From Marinifilum caeruleilacunae (GTDB lineage Bacteria; Bacteroidota; Bacteroidia; Bacteroidales; Marinifilaceae), in assembly GCF_013141825.1 (NCBI RefSeq), contig NZ_RZNH01000010.1, positions 1 to 64,000 on the forward strand: a stretch of 64,000 bases of DNA. Reading direction: 5' to 3'. The notes beneath the pieces are model-generated. The model searched no databases. It saw only the letters and a list, made by a program, of their open reading frames with translations, and was not told where the DNA came from. How positions within the stretch are numbered: position 1 is the first letter of the stretch; each line of letters begins with the position of its first letter. The position numbers and the translations under genes are program-made. Shown one piece after another: positions 58,872 through 64,000 of this stretch.

Positions 58872-58896
58872 ATGAGCCCGGTTCATAAAAAAGAAA

Positions 58897-58917
58897 AAGG
58901 GTCTACACCAGACCCTT
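58897..58917 (+). terminator. hairpin after the Gfo/Idh/MocA gene
   Basis: A perfect 8-bp stem (aagggtct / agaccctt) with a five-base loop lies 26 bases after the stop. No U run follows on the plus strand; the T-rich side faces the minus strand, so the direction is ambiguous. Confidence 0.5.
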
Positions 58918-59137
58918 AATCAAAGAAAACCAATTAATTATGCTATTAAAACCAAAATCCCGGGACACCACTCCCAATTTTTGGGAAACCATTATAAAAT
59001 GATTTCGCTATTATCTTTACAAGCAGCAGGCCAAAAAATTCTTTTTACTGATTATCTGTCACTTACATAATTTTAGCTTTCAATCAATTGTTTAAAAGTG
59101 TACGATAGCATCACAATGCTTGTTCGCATTCGAACAT

Positions 59138-59164
59138 AAAAAAGAGGATTCGTTCAAATCCTCT
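59138..59164 (-). terminator. rho-independent terminator of the DUF4097 gene
   Basis: The stem agaggatt / aatcctct with a six-base loop is followed on the minus strand by six T. It lies 31 bases after the stop. Confidence 0.85.
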
Positions 59165-59194
59165 CATTTTAATACAATCTCTATGAAGTGATCT

Positions 59195-60172
59195 CTAATA
59201 AGTCTGATCTCCCGAGCTACTTTTTCCGTGAATCCATATTTCACCATTTTTAATGTAGAGTCGCTTATCGCCTCGTTTGTTGAAGGCGCGTAAATTACCC
59301 GATGAAGCAACCAGGTCAAAACTTAATTGCTCAGGATCGTTTCTCAACTCCATATCTACATTCCCCGAAGTGGTATTGAAATAACTTTCGCCAAGCAGTA
59401 CGATATTATTTCCCTGGATATCGCCCGATGATGTGGTAAGATGAAGATATACCTTAGAGTTATCGATTTCTGTACTGCCCGAACTGGATACATTTTTCAA
59501 TCGTCCAACAAGATTGTCAATTTCTACATCACCCGAAGTTGTTCTCGAAGCAACATCACCTTTGATATAGCTCAATTCCAAATCGCCTGATGAAGCTTGC
59601 GTAGTCACATTCCCAACGATTTCCTTAATTTCCTGGTCGCCTGAGGTTGACACCAATTCAAGATTACCGGTAAGATTCTTTACCGAAATCTCGCCAGAAG
59701 AAGTATTTATTCTAAGATCACCTTTCATATTCTGAGCACTAACATCACCCGAACTTGCGCTTAAAGAGGTATATTTTGCCACTAGTTTCTCACAATACAG
59801 ATCGCCAGAAGAATTTTTTACTTTCACCTGCAAATCAGAAGGAACCTTAAATTGTAATTTGGATTCAATTCTTCCGCTAAATGAGAATGGTGAATCAATC
59901 CAAACACTCAAAACATCTCCATCCACATCATATTTAATCTCAAAATTCTTGCTTTTAAAGGATGATCCTTTGATAACTCCATCGAACTTTACATTGCTTC
60001 TATCGGAGCCAATAATTTCGACATCGCAAAAAGAACCTTTTACTTCAAGTTTGTTGATGCCACTAAATTCTTTGTGAACTTCCGCGAAAATGGTCTGCGA
60101 ATATGAACTCATTGAGCAAATCACAAACAAACTGCTCAATACGATTTGGATAAATCTCTTTTTTGTTTTCAT
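59195..60172 (-). CDS. DUF4097-type exported beta-helix protein
   Basis: The 325-residue protein has a signal peptide (ending SYSQT) followed by a right-handed beta-helix/solenoid. About eleven copies of a [ST]SG[DNE] turn occur roughly every 20 residues (SSGDLYC, SSGDVSA, TSGDVEI, SSGDIQG and so on). Members are common Bacteroidota envelope proteins of unknown function, sometimes called putative adhesins. It is monocistronic with its own terminator. Confidence 0.85.
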   Translation of the reverse strand: MKTKKRFIQIVLSSLFVICSMSSYSQTIFAEVHKEFSGINKLEVKGSFCDVEIIGSDRSNVKFDGVIKGSSFKSKNFEIKYDVDGDVLSVWIDSPFSFSGRIESKLQFKVPSDLQVKVKNSSGDLYCEKLVAKYTSLSASSGDVSAQNMKGDLRINTSSGEISVKNLTGNLELVSTSGDQEIKEIVGNVTTQASSGDLELSYIKGDVASRTTSGDVEIDNLVGRLKNVSSSGSTEIDNSKVYLHLTTSSGDIQGNNIVLLGESYFNTTSGNVDMELRNDPEQLSFDLVASSGNLRAFNKRGDKRLYIKNGEIWIHGKSSSGDQTY

Positions 60173-60310
60173 TTCTAGTATGATTTTATGGAATGAATGA
60201 GTAAATTCAAGAATATAATATAGGACGCTTGTTGAATAAGTTTAGTTACACATTGCACCTACCAGATATAAATAGATAATCGCTATTTAGAATCTTTTTA
60301 AATTAATTAG

Positions 60311-60318
60311 TATATTTG
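60311..60318 (+). promoter_or_regulatory. -7 element of the reductase-rlmN unit
   Basis: TATATTTG is an exact TAnnTTTG match 19 bases before the start codon, giving a short leader. An AT-rich tract with TTT lies about 20 bases upstream as a likely -33 element. Confidence 0.6.
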
Positions 60319-60337
60319 CCGACTCAAAATGTAATAT

Positions 60338-61009
60338 ATGAATTCAAATACAGATCAACAAAACAAACTTCACACTACCAACATCCTCGAAAACAATGAA
60401 ATATCACCAGGAGTGTATGTGTTGAAATTCAAAAAAATAAAGGAATTTAAAGCCGGACAATATGTAGGTTTAACAACTGATTTAAGTGTTACACCCAGAC
60501 TGTACACCATAGCTAGTGGCGTTCATGATGACGAAGTCCAAATTCTTTACAATTTAAAGGATGATGGGTGGCTTACGCCAAGATTGAGTGAAATTAAACC
60601 AGGAACTGAACTGTTTGTTAGCGATCCCGATGGAGACTTTATTGATGATAAATCGCCTGCCTGGTGGATTGCATCAGGTACAGGAATTGCCCCTTTTGCC
60701 TCTATGTTCCGATCGGGATTAAAGGAAAACAAAATGCTGATTCATGGTGGCAGACATACACATTCTTTCTATTTCGAAAATGAATTTTCGCCTGAACTGG
60801 GTGAAAATTATATCCGCTGTTGCTCACAAGAATCTGGAGATGGTTTGTATAGTGGAAGATTAACCCGATATTTGCAGGAAATTTCGGTGTTGCCAAAAAA
60901 TTGCAGGTTCTTTTTATGTGGTAGCCCTGAAATGGTTGTCGAGGTGCGCGATTTGTTAATCAACCGTGGTGTTGAATACAATAGAATTGTGGCTGAGATT
61001 TACTTTTAA
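60338..61009 (+). CDS. ferredoxin/flavodoxin-NADP reductase-like flavoprotein
   Basis: The 223-residue FNR-like protein has the FAD motif PRLYTIAS (~53), the NADP-binding ASGTGIAPFASM (~112) and a C-terminal CGSPEMV with IVAEIYF. It transfers electrons between NADPH and ferredoxin or flavodoxin in the cytoplasm. It ends 18 bases before rlmN, which needs an electron source for its radical-SAM cluster, so the pairing makes sense. Confidence 0.88.
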   Translation: MNSNTDQQNKLHTTNILENNEISPGVYVLKFKKIKEFKAGQYVGLTTDLSVTPRLYTIASGVHDDEVQILYNLKDDGWLTPRLSEIKPGTELFVSDPDGDFIDDKSPAWWIASGTGIAPFASMFRSGLKENKMLIHGGRHTHSFYFENEFSPELGENYIRCCSQESGDGLYSGRLTRYLQEISVLPKNCRFFLCGSPEMVVEVRDLLINRGVEYNRIVAEIYF

Positions 61010-61027
61010 TTCGAATAATACTGAAAG

Positions 61028-62074
61028 ATGGGGAAAGAGATTCTATTGGGAAAAAGTCTTGATGAATTAACGCAAGTAGTTAAGGACATAGGATTGCCGA
61101 AGTTTACCGCCAAACAGATTGCTGATTGGCTGTACAAAAAAGATGTGAACGAAATTGATGAGATGACAAATCTTTCTTTAAAAGCACGAACTGCTTTAAA
61201 GGAAAAATTCGATTTCGGAACAACTGCAACTACCAAAGTGCAAGAATCGGTTGATGGCACAAAGAAATATCTTTACCCAACCAATCACGACAATAAATTT
61301 ATCGAAGCTGCCTATATTCCTGATAATGACAGAAACACTTTATGTGTTTCATCACAGGTAGGTTGTAAAATGGGATGTTTGTTTTGCATGACCGGAAAAC
61401 AAGGATTCCAGGGACAATTGTCAAGCGGTGAAATTATCAATCAGATTCGAAGTTTGCCTGAAAGAGAAAAGCTGACCAATATTGTATATATGGGCATGGG
61501 CGAGCCCCTTGATAATGTTCCGGAAGTTCTGAAATCACTGGAAATTCTTACTTCAGATTATGGAATGGCAATGAGCCCAAGAAGAATTACAGTTTCCACC
61601 ATTGGAATTATTCCTGGAATGGTTGAATTTCTGGATCAGAGCGAATGTCATTTGGCCGTTAGTTTGCACACCCCATTCGACGATGAAAGAAAGAAGTTAA
61701 TGCCAGTTCAAAATGTGTATCCGATTAAGGATGTTTTGAAAATTATTAAAGATTTTGATTTTGGACGACAGCGTAGAGTTTCATTCGAATACATCATGTT
61801 CAAAGGCATTAACGATACAGCGAAACATGTAAAGGAACTTTGCAGAATTCTGGATGGAATCAAATGCAGAATCAATTTAATTCGCTTCCATCCTATCCCT
61901 AATACACCTTTGGATGGATCAGATGATCAGACCATTGAATTCTTCAAAGATCAGCTTAATAAAAAGGGAATTACAACAACCATTCGCCGATCGAGAGGAT
62001 TAGATATTTTTGCAGCTTGTGGTCTACTATCCACAAAGGAGTTGCTAAAACAACAAGAGGAAAAAGATTATTAA
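61028..62074 (+). CDS. rlmN: dual-specificity 23S rRNA/tRNA adenine-C2 methyltransferase
   Basis: The 348-residue radical-SAM enzyme methylates A2503 of 23S rRNA and A37 of some tRNAs. It has the cluster motif CKMGCLFC (~113, CxxxCxxC), the glycine-rich MGMGEPLDN (~155) and the catalytic cysteine near the C-terminus (IFAACGLL). The length is normal. It is co-transcribed with the upstream reductase. Confidence 0.95.
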   Translation: MGKEILLGKSLDELTQVVKDIGLPKFTAKQIADWLYKKDVNEIDEMTNLSLKARTALKEKFDFGTTATTKVQESVDGTKKYLYPTNHDNKFIEAAYIPDNDRNTLCVSSQVGCKMGCLFCMTGKQGFQGQLSSGEIINQIRSLPEREKLTNIVYMGMGEPLDNVPEVLKSLEILTSDYGMAMSPRRITVSTIGIIPGMVEFLDQSECHLAVSLHTPFDDERKKLMPVQNVYPIKDVLKIIKDFDFGRQRRVSFEYIMFKGINDTAKHVKELCRILDGIKCRINLIRFHPIPNTPLDGSDDQTIEFFKDQLNKKGITTTIRRSRGLDIFAACGLLSTKELLKQQEEKDY

Positions 62075-62096
62075 GCTTAAAGCTGATACAAACAAA

Positions 62097-62124
62097 AAAT
62101 CCTGCCAATTGGCAGGATTTTTTT
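62097..62124. terminator. bidirectional terminator between rlmN and the LacI gene
   Basis: The stem aaatcctgcc / ggcaggattt with a four-base loop is flanked by A and T runs. It serves the plus-strand rlmN and the minus-strand lacI-type gene, which converge here. Confidence 0.9.
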
Positions 62125-62141
62125 ATATCATAAACTTCAGT

Positions 62142-63161
62142 TTATTTTTCACTTGATGTTCTCACCAAAAGATCGGCGTGAACTACTACTTCCTTCACAT
62201 CCTTAGCTCCTGGCTTGTCTTCCAACTGATCGAACAACAACTTCGCAGCTTCGCGACCAACTTGTTTCGGGTTTTGATCCATGGTTGACATTGATGGTTC
62301 CATATAACGAGAACGGCGGCTGTTTGAAAAACCAACTACTGCAACTTCTTCAGGAATCTTAAGCCCCAACTCTTTTGCAGCTGCAATGGCTCCAATGGCC
62401 AATTCATCATTAATGGCAAAGAAAGCATCCGGACGATTTGAACGTTTAAGTAATTCCAATGAAGCATTCTTGGCATCTTCAACTGTAAAATCACATCTCG
62501 AAATCAAGGTTTCATCAATGGTCATATCCTTGTCTTTCAAAGCCTTTTTATAACCTCTCATACGGTTTCTACCAAAAAGCATGTATTCAGGACCCGTTAA
62601 GAAAGCAATTCTTTTGGCACCACCATCGATCAAATGACTTACTGCAGAATGAGCTGCTGCAGCATCATCTGCCACAACTTTTGAAACCTCTAACTCTTTC
62701 GATGTTCTATCGAAAAGAACCATAGGTACGCCCATGTCTTTAATTTTCTGAATATGATCGTAGGTATTAGTCGCACGCGATAAAGAAAGAATAATTCCAT
62801 CCATTCTCATGTTCAGGAATCCATTCACGTTCTTTTCTTCTTTCTCCATTTTTTCGTTCGAAGAACTCACAAAAACCTGGTATCCGAATTCATCAGCAAC
62901 CTGCTCTATCCCTTTTACAACCGATGCATAAAATGAGCTCACAATTTGTGGTACTACAACCCCGATTGTATTCGACTTCTGAGTTTTCAACGCTACTGCC
63001 AATGGATTTGGCTGGTATTTAAGCTCTTTTGCTAACTTCTGAACAGCCTCTCTTGTTTGCAGGCTAATTTCAGGGTTATTTTTTAGGGCACGAGATACGG
63101 TTGAAACAGAAATATTCAATTTTTCTGCAATGTCCTTAATGGTTACAGGTCGGTTTGCCAT
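62142..63161 (-). CDS. LacI-family transcriptional regulator
   Basis: The 339-residue regulator has the LacI helix-turn-helix (residues 6-30, TIKDIAEKLNISVSTVSRAL), the hinge helix (PNPLAVALKTQKS) and a periplasmic-binding-type sugar domain (IGVVVPQIVSSFYASVVKGI). The ligand is not clear from sequence. It is monocistronic; a possible -7 box (TATCTTTG, 63244-63251) lies about 85 bases upstream. Confidence 0.9.
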   Translation of the reverse strand: MANRPVTIKDIAEKLNISVSTVSRALKNNPEISLQTREAVQKLAKELKYQPNPLAVALKTQKSNTIGVVVPQIVSSFYASVVKGIEQVADEFGYQVFVSSSNEKMEKEEKNVNGFLNMRMDGIILSLSRATNTYDHIQKIKDMGVPMVLFDRTSKELEVSKVVADDAAAAHSAVSHLIDGGAKRIAFLTGPEYMLFGRNRMRGYKKALKDKDMTIDETLISRCDFTVEDAKNASLELLKRSNRPDAFFAINDELAIGAIAAAKELGLKIPEEVAVVGFSNSRRSRYMEPSMSTMDQNPKQVGREAAKLLFDQLEDKPGAKDVKEVVVHADLLVRTSSEK

Positions 63162-63520
63162 AGTACAAAATTTAATCTTATTTCAGTAAATCAGATAAGC
63201 GATCATTAATATAATGACTTTTATCAGTTTATCCAACAACATACAAAGATAGTATAATTTAAATAGGACATGTGATTGCCAGCTTACTTTTTCACCCAAA
63301 TGACATAAGTATTTTTACTCATTCTGAAATTATAATGATCGATTAACTTAACCAATCGACAATCAGCCTCCAAAAGCACGATTAAATGTGACTCTTAGAA
63401 GGTATTTATATTAGACCTTCAGGAATAGACTAATTATTATGATATTTATATCCTAAAAACAATAATGCCTACCAGTTGACACTAGTAGGCATTATTTTAA
63501 ATACTGAATTTGATCTTTAA
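63162..63520. other. intergenic region upstream of the LacI gene
   Basis: No gene is seen. It holds the LacI promoter region (candidate -7 at 63244-63251 on the minus strand) and the terminator of the aldehyde dehydrogenase gene. Confidence 0.6.
63461..63496 (-). terminator. rho-independent terminator of the aldehyde dehydrogenase gene
   Basis: A perfect 12-bp stem (aataatgcctac / gtaggcattatt) with a 12-base loop is followed on the minus strand by a T run. It lies 25 bases after the stop. Confidence 0.88.
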
Positions 63521-64000
63521 TTACAAATGTGATGATTTGATCACCATCAATTTTTCACGTGTCATTTCGTGCATCGAATATGGAATTCCTCCCACTCCAA
63601 TTCCAGACTCATCTCTTCCGCCAAATGGCATCCAATCTACTCTAAAAGCAGTATGATCATTCACCATTACCGTTGCTGCATTGAATTGATTCACTGCATT
63701 CAATGCTTTATCGATATTGCTTGTAAATACTGCCGATTGAAATGCCAGTGGTAAAGAATTTGACAAATCGATAGCTTCCTGCATTTCCTTATAAGTATAC
63801 ACGCAAATTACCGGGCCAAACACCTCATGCTGAGAAACTTTTGAACTCTGACAGGCATTGAGCAAAACAGTTGGCTCATAACATGTGTCAGATATTTTAT
63901 GACCTCCCCACAACAATTTGGCACCGTCAGCAACAGCTTCCTTCACCCATTCGTCTACACGATCTACTTCGTAGGTTTCGATCAAAGGACCCACTTCGGT
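63521..64000 (-). CDS. aldehyde dehydrogenase, C-terminal part (cut by window edge)
   Basis: Only the last ~160 residues are in the window; the frame stays open to the edge, so the apparent GTG start is not real. The segment has the ALDH C-terminal features HEVFGPVICVYTY, SAVFTSN and MPFGGRDESGIGVGGIPY. The ending NDHTAFRVDWMPFGG with EMTREKLMV resembles NADP-dependent glyceraldehyde-3-P (GapN) and lactaldehyde dehydrogenases. The catalytic Cys lies outside the window. Confidence 0.88.
   Translation of the reverse strand, partial: TEVGPLIETYEVDRVDEWVKEAVADGAKLLWGGHKISDTCYEPTVLLNACQSSKVSQHEVFGPVICVYTYKEMQEAIDLSNSLPLAFQSAVFTSNIDKALNAVNQFNAATVMVNDHTAFRVDWMPFGGRDESGIGVGGIPYSMHEMTREKLMVIKSSHL

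Larger units (their letters stand above)
58872..59194. other. intergenic region with converging transcript ends
   Basis: No gene is seen. It holds the hairpin ending the HTCS unit (58897-58917), a short hairpin (cccaa-ttttt-ggg, about 58974) and the terminator of the DUF4097 gene. Confidence 0.7.

Overview
The window is about 64 kb of AT-rich Bacteroidota DNA. Evidence for the phylum: two SusC/SusD pairs, a hybrid two-component regulator (HTCS), Bacteroidota-type promoters (TAnnTTTG at -7, a TTTG/TTG element near -33), and many lipoproteins. The alginate locus makes a marine Bacteroidales/Marinilabiliales relative likely; this is inference, since no rRNA is present.

Region 1 (1-3.8 kb) is the decayed end of an RHS polymorphic-toxin locus on the minus strand. 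It holds an N-terminally truncated RHS core with a toxin tip, a small membrane protein as probable immunity protein, then a displaced orphan toxin tip and its probable immunity gene. The block lies between two related ~95-bp direct repeats. Ferritin follows.

Region 2 (4.9-26.6 kb, minus strand) is a nearly complete alginate utilisation locus. A long collinear run starts with susC and susD, then a PKD lipoprotein, PL7, a heparinase-fold lyase, PL17, a two-module PL6, KdgF cupin, MFS uronate transporter, SDR reductase, KDG kinase and KDPG aldolase. A separate unit carries a TauE/SafE permease and a second KDG kinase. Two paralogous FadR-type regulators flank the run. Their promoters overlap or neighbour TTGGTnnACCAA-type palindromes. 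The route is: alginate to oligomers to unsaturated uronate to DEH to KDG to KDPG to pyruvate plus glyceraldehyde-3-P.

Region 3 (27-58.9 kb) is a second glycan locus aimed at N-acetylhexosamine/galactose-rich glycoconjugates. It contains an M64 peptidase, GH20, ROK kinase, CBM9-like protein, a glucosamine-6-P deaminase fused to a PIG-L/LmbE-like domain, a NahK-like anomeric kinase, FucP-type MFS, nucleotidyltransferase, ROK repressor, GH2, GalE, GH109-type oxidoreductase, a DUF5077/DUF3472 lipoprotein and a second SusD/SusC pair. A divergent HTCS is translationally coupled to a tetraheme cytochrome fused to a non-catalytic FGE-like domain, then to a second exported Gfo/Idh/MocA protein. This three-gene module is the most unusual element of the window.

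Region 4 (59-64 kb) is ordinary: a DUF4097 surface protein, a ferredoxin/flavodoxin-NADP reductase-like protein with rlmN, a LacI regulator and the end of an aldehyde dehydrogenase gene cut by the window edge. No tRNA, rRNA, CRISPR array or insertion-sequence transposase was recognised.
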